DNA of 64,000 nucleotides, from the NCBI GenBank assembly GCA_963664655.2, contig OY761554.1:1426001-1490000 (forward strand), written 5' to 3'. The position numbers and the translations under genes are program-made. Below the pieces are notes generated by a model. It worked only from the letters and a program-made list of their open reading frames with translations, searched no databases and was not told the origin of the DNA. This DNA comes from Desulfospira sp963664655 (GTDB lineage: Bacteria > Desulfobacterota > Desulfobacteria > Desulfobacterales > Desulfobacteraceae). Shown here in pieces: positions 40,238 to 49,916 of this stretch; position 1 is the stretch's first letter, and each line of letters starts with the position of its first letter.

Positions 40238-42190
40238 TCAATCCTTCAATTTTACAAGTACTTTAACGCCTGATGAATCCTTTGGGGAAACCTCTTCTCC
40301 GCTACGGGGGTTGATATATATCATTTTTGTCCGGTCCGGTATATCAAAATATTGAGCCGGCCTGTTTTCAAGGGCCGCCGCCATGGTGTCGATCCAGATG
40401 GGCAGGGCCGCCCTGGCCCCGGTTTCATATTTGCCAAGGGGGGTGCCGTTGTCATTGCCCACCCATACCCCCAGGGCAAGGCCCGGGCTGAGCCCCACAA
40501 ACAAGGCGTCTTTATAATCATCGGTGGTCCCGGTTTTTCCGGCAATCTCTTTTTTGATGCACTGGGCTTTTTTCCCGGTTCCCTCCAGGATCACCGCCTT
40601 GAGCATATCGGCCATCACCGCGGCATCCTGCCGGCTCATCGCCTTGGTTTTCTGTTCCCGGTATGTAAACAGGGGCCTGCCGTCCAGGTCTTCAATTCTG
40701 GCAACACAGAAGGGGGTGGCGCGGATGCCGTTGTTGGCAAAGGGGATATAGGCGGCGGTCAGTTCCATGAGTGTGACCTCAAAGCTTCCCAACGCCAAGG
40801 AAGGATAGGGTTTTAAAGCAGCGGTGATGCCGGCCTGCCGGGCAAATGTGACCACGGCGTCCGGGCCGATTTTTTGAATCAGCCGGACCGCCGGCGTATT
40901 TTTGGACAAGGCCAGGGCCGCCCTGAGGGTCATTTTCCCGGCATAGGACGGGGTAAAATTGTTGACTGTCCAGATGGCCCCGTTATCCAGTTCAATGGAA
41001 AGGGGGGCGTCTACCAGGATGTCTGTCTGGGAAAAACCGGCCTTCAGGGCCGCCGCATATACCAGCGGCTTAAACGCGGACCCCGGCTGTCTTAAGGCCT
41101 GCACCGCCCGGTTAAAGCTGCTGCGGGCATAATCTCTGCCCCCGGACATGCACCGGATTCCCCCGGTTTTGGTGTCGATTCCGATCAGGGCGCATTCAAG
41201 GCACGATATGTCCATGCCGGCTTTAATGAGCCGCTCTTCCATGTCTTTCATGTGAACCTGAATGGCTTTTTGGGCCGCCTTTTGAAGCTCCAGATCAAGG
41301 GATGTCCGGACATTGGCGCCTTTGGCATGCAGGCGGCTGTAATCGGCCATGGCGCTTAACCGGGCCTTTACGAATTCGTCGAAGTAGGGGGCCGGGTCAA
41401 CGGCGGGTGTGGCGGCATCCCGGGTTACCGGTTCCTGGCAGGCACCGGTATATTGCTCCGGTGAAATTTTTTTAAGATCCAGCATCTGTTTTAAAACAAC
41501 CGCCCTTCTTTTTTTGGCAAACTCCGGATCCCGGATGGGGGAGTAGGTGGAGGGGGCCTTGGGAAGCCCTGCAATCAGGGCGGCCTGGCCCAGGGTCAGG
41601 TGGCCGGCCGATGTGTTGAAATAGGTCCGACAGGCGGCTTCCACCCCATAGGAACCGGATCCTAAATAAATCTGGTTTAAGTACAGTTCCAGAATTTCAT
41701 CTTTGGTATACCGCCGTTCGATTTGAAGGGCAAGAATGGCTTCCCTGACCTTCCGTACGATGGATTTTTCAGGGGAAAGAAACAAGGTCTTCGCCAGCTG
41801 CTGGGTCAGGGTGCTGGCACCCTGCTTGAATTTTCCGGACTTCAGGTCCAGGATCAATGCCCGCAAAATGGCCTTTGGGTTGATGCCCGAGTGGGTGTAA
41901 AAATTCCTGTCTTCAGTGGTCAGCAGGGCTGTGATTAATTTCTGATCCACGGCGTCAATGGATACGGGGAAGCGTTTTTCAAGAAAGAACCTTGATATAA
42001 CCCGGTTCTGCACGTCAATTAAAGTGGTGACCGAGGAAGGCTTAAACTGTTTGAGCTGATTGATCTGCGGCAGGTCATGGGACAGCCCGAAAAATATCCC
42101 GAGCAAAAGGCCTGCGGCAAGCCCTGTGATGAGTGCTGCGGCAATGCCCCATTGTTTAAATGGTCTGTTTAAGGAAACCGGCCGCCCCAT
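40238..42190 (-). CDS. bifunctional penicillin-binding protein 1A-type (glycosyltransferase/transpeptidase)
   Basis: A 650-residue inner-membrane enzyme for peptidoglycan polymerisation and cross-linking. One membrane anchor at 14-36. Glycosyltransferase family 51 domain: catalytic Glu93 (Thr-Thr-Glu-Asp-Arg-Asn-Phe), then Gly-Ala-Ser-Thr-Leu-Thr-Gln-Gln. Transpeptidase: Ser-Ala-Phe-Lys (Pro-Gly-Ser-Ala-Phe-Lys-Pro, ~370), Ser-Lys-Asn (~430), Lys-Thr-Gly-Thr (~553). It lacks a long C-terminal disordered tail. It overlaps the acetyltransferase start and is unrelated to the chemosensory operon, from which it is separated by 66 bases on the same strand. Confidence 0.95.
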   Translation of the reverse strand: MGRPVSLNRPFKQWGIAAALITGLAAGLLLGIFFGLSHDLPQINQLKQFKPSSVTTLIDVQNRVISRFFLEKRFPVSIDAVDQKLITALLTTEDRNFYTHSGINPKAILRALILDLKSGKFKQGASTLTQQLAKTLFLSPEKSIVRKVREAILALQIERRYTKDEILELYLNQIYLGSGSYGVEAACRTYFNTSAGHLTLGQAALIAGLPKAPSTYSPIRDPEFAKKRRAVVLKQMLDLKKISPEQYTGACQEPVTRDAATPAVDPAPYFDEFVKARLSAMADYSRLHAKGANVRTSLDLELQKAAQKAIQVHMKDMEERLIKAGMDISCLECALIGIDTKTGGIRCMSGGRDYARSSFNRAVQALRQPGSAFKPLVYAAALKAGFSQTDILVDAPLSIELDNGAIWTVNNFTPSYAGKMTLRAALALSKNTPAVRLIQKIGPDAVVTFARQAGITAALKPYPSLALGSFEVTLMELTAAYIPFANNGIRATPFCVARIEDLDGRPLFTYREQKTKAMSRQDAAVMADMLKAVILEGTGKKAQCIKKEIAGKTGTTDDYKDALFVGLSPGLALGVWVGNDNGTPLGKYETGARAALPIWIDTMAAALENRPAQYFDIPDRTKMIYINPRSGEEVSPKDSSGVKVLVKLKD

Positions 42191-42255
42191 TGACTACCAT
42201 TCCCATGCCCGCTGGATCCGGTCAGGGGCGTTTGTTCCCGGATCGGACAGGCCTT

Positions 42256-43935
42256 TCACGATTCGAGAAAGCCTGTAACCGCCTTTTTAAAATCGTTGTC
42301 TGAAAACGGTTTGTACAGAATATGGTTGATTCCGGCTTTTGAAAGGATAGAGTCGTTAACCTGCATCTTTTCGTCGCCTTTTTGAACAAAATCGCTCTGG
42401 GTGGTGATCATGAGAATGGGCAGGTCCTGACGGGAGAATTTTCTTCGGATTTCCCTGGTCAGTTCCAGGCCGCTGATATTGGGCATGTTCAAATCGGTAA
42501 TCACCAGCCGGGGCGGGTTTTTCAGGATATGGGCAATGGCATCTTCCGGCCTGCTGAAACAGTCCGGGGAATATCCCAAGGCCGACAGTTTGTTCTGGTA
42601 AAGCTTGAGCATCATTTTTGAATCGTCAACAATGGCAATGGCTGTTTTGGTTTCAGCCGGTTCCGTTTTTCCGGCCGGCTGAGCTTCCTTTGCCAGAGAC
42701 TCGACCAGCTCTTTTTGCCCCAGTCCCGCCATCTGTTTGAGAAAGTTTTTCTTAACATTGGGAGCGGCCGTGGTCAGAATATGCTGTTTGGCCAGCTTAG
42801 TGAAAGATTCTTCCTGGATCAGGAAATTAAACACCCCCCCGGCCTCGGTGTCAATCAGGGCTGCCACAGCTTTGGCGGATTCACCGGACCCTTCTCTGAT
42901 AATATTTTTTAAGCCCGCGATTAACGGCTTGGACAGATTTCTGTCAATGGCCCGTGCGGCACTCATTCTCACGGCTTCCACCTCGTCCTGAAGGCCCTGG
43001 GCCAGGCAGATGGCTGTTTTGGGAGAGGGAATCCGTTCCATGGCCTCAAAGGTGGCCTGCCGGATGTTGGGGTCTTTGGGGTGGGTATTGATGATATTGA
43101 GAAGGGCTGAGATGGCCGCCGGATCGCCAATATAGCCAAGGGTGGTGACCAGGTGGACCAGGTAATCGGCCTCGGCGTTCTGAAAGGCATTGGTTAAAAT
43201 CGGGGTCGATTTGCTGCCCAGCCGGATCAGCTGGTCAATGGCCGTATCCCGGACCGGGGTTTTTTGAGAACTTAACAGGGAGGTCAGTTTTTCAAGGGCG
43301 TAAACATCCTGGATTTCTGCCAGGGACTCCACGGCCAGTTTATCGCCTTCTTCACTGTCTCCGATAAAGCCGATGAGCTGGTCCACCGCATCTTTACCGC
43401 CGATTTCGGCAATGGCCAGGATGGCCGTTCGTTTTACTGCGGCATTGGGGTTCTTGGCCATAAGGGCAATAATGGCGATGGATTCGGGCTGTCGAAGTTC
43501 GCCAAGAGACTTCAGGGCGGCCATTAGGATATCCTTGTCATTATCTCCGGCGATAATTTTTTCAAGTGATTTTCTGGCCTGGACCATCACAAGGTCCCCC
43601 ACGGCTTTGATAAACAAAAGCCGGGTGGGCTTTTCATTTTTCAGGATATACTGGATGACCATCTCGGTATTGCCATAGGCCATGTCCAGGATCAGCTCAT
43701 ATAAAGACTCTCGGACTTCCGGGCTTGAGATGTCAATCCGGGTCAGGTATTCGAGCAGGGGGAATACGATTTTTTCAGGGCCTTTGGCCAGTTCCAGAAG
43801 CGCTTTTTGCTGTATCTGAACATTGGCGTTTGAATCCGATGCAAACTGGAGCAGGGCCTTTGCCTTGACAATATCTTCTTCCTTGAGGCAGAAGACCAGC
43901 TCGTCAATAAACTCTTTTTCGCTTATAGAGCCCAT
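42256..43935 (-). CDS. HEAT-repeat protein with C-terminal response-regulator receiver domain
   Basis: A 559-residue protein. Residues ~10-400 are a run of HEAT-like alpha repeats (pairs such as Ala-Ile-Ala-Glu-Ile-Gly-Gly-Lys-Asp-Ala). A receiver domain follows (~432-555) with Asp-Asp-Ser (acidic pair), Asp at Val-Ile-Thr-Asp-Leu-Asn-Met-Pro and Lys-Pro-Phe near the end. It could replace the missing CheY as the output target of the hybrid CheA, with the HEAT solenoid as a scaffold. It is last in the che operon, eleven bases after cheR. No DNA-binding or enzymatic output domain is seen. Confidence 0.88.
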   Translation of the reverse strand: MGSISEKEFIDELVFCLKEEDIVKAKALLQFASDSNANVQIQQKALLELAKGPEKIVFPLLEYLTRIDISSPEVRESLYELILDMAYGNTEMVIQYILKNEKPTRLLFIKAVGDLVMVQARKSLEKIIAGDNDKDILMAALKSLGELRQPESIAIIALMAKNPNAAVKRTAILAIAEIGGKDAVDQLIGFIGDSEEGDKLAVESLAEIQDVYALEKLTSLLSSQKTPVRDTAIDQLIRLGSKSTPILTNAFQNAEADYLVHLVTTLGYIGDPAAISALLNIINTHPKDPNIRQATFEAMERIPSPKTAICLAQGLQDEVEAVRMSAARAIDRNLSKPLIAGLKNIIREGSGESAKAVAALIDTEAGGVFNFLIQEESFTKLAKQHILTTAAPNVKKNFLKQMAGLGQKELVESLAKEAQPAGKTEPAETKTAIAIVDDSKMMLKLYQNKLSALGYSPDCFSRPEDAIAHILKNPPRLVITDLNMPNISGLELTREIRRKFSRQDLPILMITTQSDFVQKGDEKMQVNDSILSKAGINHILYKPFSDNDFKKAVTGFLES

Positions 43936-43945
43936 GGTTCACCTA

Positions 43946-44791
43946 TTATTCTTTAAACTGGTAAAAAACGGAATTCAGATATTTCTGGGAAGCAAATAAA
44001 TCTGTATCATTGACAAGGGATTCCGTGGAACCAATGAGCAGATATCCATCCGGCTCCAGGGTTTTTGCAATGCTCTGGTAAATGCGTTTTCTGTCTTCGG
44101 GAGTGAAATAAATCATCACGTTCCGGCACAGGATAATATCAAACTTGCCCAGGCCCACAAAGGGTTTCATCAGGTTCATTTTTTTGAACTGGGCCATGCT
44201 GCGAAGTTCATCCTTGACTTTATACCGGTCTTCGTGAGGGGTGAAGTACTTATCCCGTTTGGCCGGTTCAAGCCCCCTGGCCACTTCAAACTTGTTATAA
44301 ACCCCGTAACTTGCCTGGGAAATGGCGGCATCGGAAATATCGGTTCCAAACAGTTTAATGTCATATTTCTGGGGGGTCACCCCCATATCCAGCAGGGTCA
44401 TGGCAATGGAATAAATTTCCTGTCCCGTGGAGTTGGCCGCGCTCCAGAGCCTTAACGGGACCTTTCTGCCGGGGAATTTGCCGGCCCGTCTGTCAATCAG
44501 GTCCGGAAAAATTTTATGGGCAAGGAGCTGAAACGGAGATTTGTCCCTGAAAAAATAGGTCTCATTGGTTGAAATGGCGTCAATGATTTCCCCTTCCAGT
44601 CCCTTTTTTGAATCCATTCTGGATTTTTGAAGCAGTTCATTAAACGACTTGCAGCCTGTCCGGTTGAGAATAGGCGTCAGACGGGTTTCCAAAAGATATT
44701 CTTTGCCGGCACTCAGGGCGATTCCGGAAATGTCCAGAATATATTTTGAAAATTTGGTAAATTCTTCAGGCGTAACTTTAATTTTGCTCAT
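43946..44791 (-). CDS. cheR: chemotaxis protein methyltransferase CheR
   Basis: A 281-residue S-adenosylmethionine-dependent enzyme that methylates glutamates on chemoreceptors. Motifs: Asn-Glu-Thr-Tyr-Phe-Phe-Arg near 73-80, Ala-Asn-Ser-Thr-Gly-Gln-Glu-Ile-Tyr-Ser near 118 (replaces the usual Ala-Ala-Ser-x-Gly-Glu-Glu-Pro-Tyr-Ser, so slightly divergent), Asp-Ile-Ser near 150, and Cys-Arg-Asn-Val-Met-Ile-Tyr-Phe near 224. No fused domains. It sits between cheB and the HEAT-receiver gene. Confidence 0.96.
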   Translation of the reverse strand: MSKIKVTPEEFTKFSKYILDISGIALSAGKEYLLETRLTPILNRTGCKSFNELLQKSRMDSKKGLEGEIIDAISTNETYFFRDKSPFQLLAHKIFPDLIDRRAGKFPGRKVPLRLWSAANSTGQEIYSIAMTLLDMGVTPQKYDIKLFGTDISDAAISQASYGVYNKFEVARGLEPAKRDKYFTPHEDRYKVKDELRSMAQFKKMNLMKPFVGLGKFDIILCRNVMIYFTPEDRKRIYQSIAKTLEPDGYLLIGSTESLVNDTDLFASQKYLNSVFYQFKE

Positions 44792-44812
44792 GTTCAGCCG
44801 GCCGTTTGGGGG

Positions 44813-45922
44813 TCATTTAATTGATTTTATAATTTCATCCGCGATTTTCTGCAGCGGGGCGATAACGTCGGCCAGTCCGGATTCAATGGGTTCTTTGGGC
44901 ATACCGTAAACGGTGCATGAGGCCTGATCCTGGGCAATGATAAAACTGCCGTTTTCTTTCATCCGGGCAAGCCCCTTGGTTCCGTCAGATCCCATTCCTG
45001 TCATGATCACGCCGGTTGCCCGCCCCACATAGTGCTGGGCAATGGATCTGAACAGATAATCCACAGAAGGCTTGCAGCTGTTTTCCGGCGGATCATCGGT
45101 GATTTTGATTTTCCGGGAAAAGCCGTCGGCTGCGGCCACAACCTTCATCTGTTTTCCGCCCGGGGCTATAAATACCGTTCCCGGTGCGATGGTGTCTCCG
45201 TCCTGGGCCTCTTTAATGGTCAAAGGGCTTTTTTTGTCCAGGCTGTTGGCAAGGGATGCCGTAAACATGGGCGGCATATGCTGGACGATCAGTACCGGGG
45301 CTTTCAGGTTTCCCGGTAATAAGGGAATCATTTGGGCCAGCGCATTGGGGCCTCCCGTGGAAATGCCGATTCCCACGATTTCAGATCTGGGGGCCGCCGG
45401 GGTGCCGGCTTTGGCCACCGGGGGCCGCAAGGCGCCTGACAGGGGCTTTTGGGCAGGGGCGCTGCGGGGAGGGACGGGTTTCCTTTTTTCTAAAGTCGGC
45501 CCAAGGCCGGACATTTTCCGGCGGATTAAGGTGGTCACAATGGGCTCTAACGTGGCCCGGATTTTTTCCGTATTTTCGGCCATCCGGCCTTCATCAGGCT
45601 TGGGAAGAAAATCAAAGGCCCCAAGTTCCAGTGCCCGGATGGTCATCTCACTGCCTTCCTGAGTCAGGGTGGACACCATGATTACAGAAGGCGGATCATC
45701 ATAATCCTTGAGCTTTTCAAGAACCTGAATCCCGTTCATTTCAGGCATTTCAATGTCAAGGGTGATCAGGTCAGGCTTAAGGGTTGATATTTTTGAAAGG
45801 GCAATTTTACCGTTATTGGCTGTTCCAACGACTTCGATACCCGGTATGGATTTTAAAACATCCCCAACAATTTTTCTGTAGACAATGGTATCGTCCACCA
45901 CCACTGCGGTAAGATTGGTCAT
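44813..45922 (-). CDS. cheB: chemotaxis response regulator protein-glutamate methylesterase CheB
   Basis: A 369-residue protein. Receiver domain with Asp10/Asp11 and phospho-acceptor Asp56, a Pro/Ala/Arg-rich linker (~145-180) and the methylesterase/deamidase domain with catalytic Ser188 (Gly-Ile-Ser-Thr-Gly-Gly), His215 (Gln-His-Met-Pro-Pro) and Asp313 (Gly-Met-Gly-Ser-Asp-Gly). Together with CheR it provides adaptation. Its ATG shares a base with the cheW stop (TAATG), so translation is coupled. Confidence 0.97.
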   Translation of the reverse strand: MTNLTAVVVDDTIVYRKIVGDVLKSIPGIEVVGTANNGKIALSKISTLKPDLITLDIEMPEMNGIQVLEKLKDYDDPPSVIMVSTLTQEGSEMTIRALELGAFDFLPKPDEGRMAENTEKIRATLEPIVTTLIRRKMSGLGPTLEKRKPVPPRSAPAQKPLSGALRPPVAKAGTPAAPRSEIVGIGISTGGPNALAQMIPLLPGNLKAPVLIVQHMPPMFTASLANSLDKKSPLTIKEAQDGDTIAPGTVFIAPGGKQMKVVAAADGFSRKIKITDDPPENSCKPSVDYLFRSIAQHYVGRATGVIMTGMGSDGTKGLARMKENGSFIIAQDQASCTVYGMPKEPIESGLADVIAPLQKIADEIIKSIK

Positions 45923-46371
45923 TATTCTTTGAGAACCTCGTCTATGTCAAGTATACCGATCAGTTCCTTTTCCGTTTTCAGCACGCCCTGAAAATATTTT
46001 CCCCTTGCGCCGCCGATATTGGACGGTGCCGGCTCAATATCATCTTCATCCGCTAAAACCACATCACTGATAGAGTCCACCAGAAGGCCGATGGGCTCGT
46101 CTTCCGAGTTGACGATAATATTCCGGTTGTCCTTGTCTTTATTGACAGGAACAAGCCCTAATTTTTTGCCTAAATCGACAATGGTGACAATCTTTCCCCT
46201 AAGGTTTAATATGCCTTCAATATACTCGGGTGACTGGGGTACCTTTGTGATTTCAAAATGCTTGTTTATCTCCTGGATATTCAGGATATTAATGCCGCAC
46301 AATGCCCCTCCCACGTAGAACGTGGAGAACTCCATATCTTTTGAAGATGTGTTATTTGCTGCTTTGCTCAT
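45922..46371 (-). CDS. cheW: chemotaxis scaffold protein CheW
   Basis: 149 residues from 46371 (AAGGAG six bases upstream; the frame runs to 46392). The single CheW beta-barrel has the characteristic Leu-Arg-Gly-Lys-Ile-Val-Thr-Ile-Val-Asp-Leu near 60 and Gly-Leu-Leu-Val-Asp-Ser near 95. It bridges receptors and CheA. It is followed directly by cheB. Confidence 0.95.
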   Translation of the reverse strand: MSKAANNTSSKDMEFSTFYVGGALCGINILNIQEINKHFEITKVPQSPEYIEGILNLRGKIVTIVDLGKKLGLVPVNKDKDNRNIIVNSEDEPIGLLVDSISDVVLADEDDIEPAPSNIGGARGKYFQGVLKTEKELIGILDIDEVLKE

Positions 46372-46392
46372 GTCGTCTCCTTGAGTCCTCAT

Positions 46393-46465
46393 AAATAGCG
46401 GTTAGCGGTTGGCCAAGCCGATGTAACCAAAGGGCTGCCGGCTTATCGCTAAAGGCCAATAGCCC
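46393..46465. repeat. GGTTAGCGGTTGGCC repeat (family C relic) between cheA and cheW
   Basis: TAGCGGTTAGCGGTTGG and CGCTAAAGGCCAATAGCC remain of a family C array, mixed with GCCGATGTAACCAAAGGGCTGCCGGC. No terminator T-run, so it need not interrupt the operon. Confidence 0.5.
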
Positions 46466-46508
46466 CCCAAATGCAAGGCCCTGTTTCTAAAGCCCAAACC
46501 GGATGGTT

Positions 46509-49500
46509 TTATTGAACATTCAGGTAAACCCGTAATTTGGCCATCAGTTTTTCCCGGTCCAGCTTGATCTCGTATTCGTCAATTCCCACACTTCGGCCCT
46601 TTTCCATATGGGCCTCACTGGCCAGAGAGGTCAGGGCAATGACGGACAAATGCTGGTATTCAGGGGTGTTTTTAATCCGCTTGGTCAGTTCAAATCCATC
46701 CATGTTCGGCATTTCAAGGTCAGTGACCACAAGGTCAATTTCATCCACCCGGTCCTTGAGAAATTCCCAGGCCACCAGCCCGTCTTCGGCCTCAATGACT
46801 TTATACCCGTCCTCTTCCATAAAGGTTCTGACCTGATTTCTAAAAAAGGTGGAGTCTTCGGCAAACAGGATGATCTTTTCTCCGTCTTCGGCCATGGCGG
46901 CTACGGCCTGGGCCTCCTGCTTGAACCATTCCGGGTTTAAGAGTTTGATCATCTCAAAAATATCCACCAGGAGGGTGGTATGTTCGTTGATGATCTGTGA
47001 ACCGGTGATGGCCGGCTGCCTTAAGGTACTCTCATCCGGGTTCAATGAAACTTCCAGAGCATCCACCGGCGGGGTGACCATCAGGCCGATTTCCCTGTCC
47101 TTTACCTTGAAAACAACCACTTCCTGTTGTTCTCTTTGGGGCAGCGCACTGAAATTGGCCACCTGGGAGAGTTCATAAAGGGGAAGTGCCCCACCCCTGT
47201 ACTGAACCACTTTGCGATCGCCGATTTTTTCAATCTGTGAGGTTTGAATCCTTTCAATCCGTTCAACCAGGTTCAGGGGGGCTGCAAAATATTCGGTTTC
47301 GCCGTTTTTGAATGTCAACAGGGCGGCCTTGTCCTGGTTCGCCCTGGCGGCCTCAGCCTCCTGGGCGGTCTTGGCGATCTGGTTGGCTTCATCTATGGTG
47401 GCCAGTTCCGCCATCTGGGCCAGGTTGGAAATATCAAGAATAAGCGCGACTTTCCCATCCCCCATAATGGTGGCCCCGGCATAGGCGGCACATCGTTTCA
47501 AATGCCGGCCTACCGGTTTGACAACAATTTCTTCTGAATCATGGAGGTTATCCACAACCAGTCCGTATTTGTAAGGCCCGGCGGAAACCACGGCGATATT
47601 GATGGCGCTGGCGGCATGGAATCGCCTGTCCCTTACCTTATCTCTTGCGGCGTCTGAGTCCTCCCCTTCCCCCCCAGCGGCGGCTCCTTTTGTGGCCAGG
47701 CGTTTGGATCGCCGGTCGGCTATATTCACCCGCTGATCCGGAATTTCTTCATTGGTTTCAGGGTCAATATAGGTTTTCTTGATATCAAGAACTTTGGCCA
47801 GGTTGAGCAGGGGCAGCAGTTCTCCTCTTAACCGGACCACATCCGCGTCCCCGACTTTTTCGATTTTTTCTTTGACCTGGGCTGCCGGTATCCTGAGCAG
47901 TTCGTTGAGGTTCACCTGGGGCAGGGCATACCGTTCATTGCCGACAGAGGTGATCTGGCTGGGGATAATGGCCAGGGTCAGCGGCAGTTTGATCTGAATG
48001 TCGGTTCCCTTTCCCGGGGTAGAATCAATCTCAATAATTCCGCCCAGGCTTTCAATGTTGGTGGTGACAACATCCATGCCTACCCCCCGGCCGGACACAT
48101 CAGTGATTTGCTCTGCCGTGGAAAAACCGGGAAGGAAAATTAATTCCATTTTGGATTTATCCGACATGTCGGCGACCTGCTGTTCTGTTTTCAACCCCTT
48201 GTTAACCGCAGACTGGGCTATTTTTTCAGGGTTCAGCCCCCGGCCGTCGTCGGAAATGACAATATTGACCTGTCCGGCTTCATGAAAGGCTTTAAGGAAA
48301 ATTTTCCCCGTGGATTTTTTCCCTATCTGCTCCCTTTCCATGGGTGGTTCGATGCCGTGGTCAATGGAATTTCTAACCAGATGGGTCAAGGGATCATTAA
48401 TGGATTCGAGAATGGTTTTGTCCAGTTCAACTTCCTTGCCCTCTATGATCAGGTCAATGGATTTGCCCAGCTGCTGGGACAGGTCCCGGACCACCCGCGT
48501 AAATTTGTTAAAAATGTTGGCAATGGGCTGCATCCTCGTTCGCATGATGGCTTCCTGGAGTTCCGAGGTAATCATGTCGATGCGCTGGCTGGACAGCTCT
48601 GTTGCTTTTCCATTGGATGAGTTGATGCCCTGCAGAAGCTGATTGCGGCTTAGAACCAGTTCTCCGGCAAGGTTCATCAGCGTATCCAGAAGCCCGACGT
48701 TAACCCTTAAGGAAGACTGGGTTTTCTGGGCCAGGTGGATATCTTTATCTGAAGCCTTTGCCGGTTCCTGGGCAGCCGGCCTGGCAACCGGTGCGGCCTG
48801 CTGGGCTGGGGCTTTCTGCACAACGGGCTTGGCCTGGGCAACGGGTTCCGGCGGGGCCACGGCCGTTTCGACTTTCTGAGCGGCCATAACTTTGGGGGCC
48901 TCTCCTGAAGCCGGCGCTGAAGAGGCCTGAGCCATTTCCGGGGTTACCTCATGAATGAAGTTGCTTTTAAGGTCGAAAAGGGTTTCGGTCATATCGGTTT
49001 CGATAATAGACCCAAAAAGAATTTGAAGCGGGATGTTTGCCGGAAGCCCGGGATCGTCAAGGGAGCCAGTGATGTCAAAATCCGTCCTGGAATCTATAAT
49101 AACTCCAGTTTTTTTTAGGTTTTCGAGCACATCCATGAGCTGTTTTCCTTTTTGGTGGATGTCTGTCATCAGATCATATTCCACGAGGAAAATATTTTTG
49201 CCCTCACTGCGCTGAGTCTCTATTTCCTGCTTGGGCGCTTTTTCAAAAACCCGTCCGTCTTTTAAAACGATGTCAACGGTTTCAACCATGGCGGGTGCTT
49301 CTTCTCCCGCTGCAGCCGCCTCGGCCGGCGCATCTTCCTGAGGCGAGGCATTGGTGATATTTTCAAGGGCCTTTACGTGTTCACTGATGTCCACCTCGTT
49401 GCTGGATTCAATGTTGTTCAAAAGGGTTTCAAGCTTGTCAAACCCTTTGAGCAGGATGCTGATTTTGCCGGAATCAGGAACAAGCTCTTTGTTTCTGACC

Positions 49501-49727
49501 AGCCCGAGGACGTTTTCCAGGTTATGGGCAAGATCTTTGATGGTGGTCAACCCCATGAAACCGGCCCCGCCTTTGACGGAGTGGGCCGCCCTGAAGACAT
49601 TGTTGACCAGGTCAATATCGATATTGGCCCCGGCCTCTTCGATGGCAAGCAGATCACTTTCAATATCTCCAAGGTGGTCGAGCGATTCCTCAATGTACAT
49701 TTGTAGGGTTTCGTCATCTTCAAACAT
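46509..49727 (-). CDS. cheA: hybrid chemotaxis histidine kinase CheA with receiver domain
   Basis: Start at 49727 (AGGAG, nine bases upstream), 1072 residues. HPt domain with His49 (Ala-Ala-His-Ser-Val-Lys-Gly-Gly); linker and P2-like region; Pro/Ala/Gln-rich linker (~270-340); dimerisation and HATPase (Asn-Ser-Ile-Asp-His-Gly-Ile-Glu, ~460); CheW-like regulatory domain with an unusual charged insertion (~675-720), a second CheW-like domain (~820-935) and a C-terminal receiver (Asp in Val-Val-Thr-Asp-Leu-Glu-Met-Pro, ~1005). Receptor signals drive autophosphorylation and transfer to receivers. The fused receiver and double CheW domains distinguish it from plain flagellar CheA. Confidence 0.96.
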   Translation of the reverse strand: MFEDDETLQMYIEESLDHLGDIESDLLAIEEAGANIDIDLVNNVFRAAHSVKGGAGFMGLTTIKDLAHNLENVLGLVRNKELVPDSGKISILLKGFDKLETLLNNIESSNEVDISEHVKALENITNASPQEDAPAEAAAAGEEAPAMVETVDIVLKDGRVFEKAPKQEIETQRSEGKNIFLVEYDLMTDIHQKGKQLMDVLENLKKTGVIIDSRTDFDITGSLDDPGLPANIPLQILFGSIIETDMTETLFDLKSNFIHEVTPEMAQASSAPASGEAPKVMAAQKVETAVAPPEPVAQAKPVVQKAPAQQAAPVARPAAQEPAKASDKDIHLAQKTQSSLRVNVGLLDTLMNLAGELVLSRNQLLQGINSSNGKATELSSQRIDMITSELQEAIMRTRMQPIANIFNKFTRVVRDLSQQLGKSIDLIIEGKEVELDKTILESINDPLTHLVRNSIDHGIEPPMEREQIGKKSTGKIFLKAFHEAGQVNIVISDDGRGLNPEKIAQSAVNKGLKTEQQVADMSDKSKMELIFLPGFSTAEQITDVSGRGVGMDVVTTNIESLGGIIEIDSTPGKGTDIQIKLPLTLAIIPSQITSVGNERYALPQVNLNELLRIPAAQVKEKIEKVGDADVVRLRGELLPLLNLAKVLDIKKTYIDPETNEEIPDQRVNIADRRSKRLATKGAAAGGEGEDSDAARDKVRDRRFHAASAINIAVVSAGPYKYGLVVDNLHDSEEIVVKPVGRHLKRCAAYAGATIMGDGKVALILDISNLAQMAELATIDEANQIAKTAQEAEAARANQDKAALLTFKNGETEYFAAPLNLVERIERIQTSQIEKIGDRKVVQYRGGALPLYELSQVANFSALPQREQQEVVVFKVKDREIGLMVTPPVDALEVSLNPDESTLRQPAITGSQIINEHTTLLVDIFEMIKLLNPEWFKQEAQAVAAMAEDGEKIILFAEDSTFFRNQVRTFMEEDGYKVIEAEDGLVAWEFLKDRVDEIDLVVTDLEMPNMDGFELTKRIKNTPEYQHLSVIALTSLASEAHMEKGRSVGIDEYEIKLDREKLMAKLRVYLNVQ

Positions 49728-49790
49728 AATAATTCTCCTGTCCTGAAGGCTTTTTGTCTTTGAAAAAGGAAAAATACCCAATGATTGAAC

Positions 49791-49819
49791 AGTTTACAAA
49801 AAAGAAAGTGGAAAGTCAA
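49791..49819 (-). promoter_or_regulatory. possible sigma-70 promoter of the che operon
   Basis: On the minus strand, TTGACT (plus 49814-49819), 17-base spacer, TAAACT (plus 49791-49796). It lies about 64 bases before the cheA start. The -10 matches only four of six positions. Confidence 0.35.
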
Positions 49820-49916
49820 ACTAAGAAATGGGGATTATCAAGGATATTTCCCTGCTTACGGCTCATTGTAAATTAGTGTCAAATGATAAAATATATTTCT
49901 GAAAATAACAATATCT

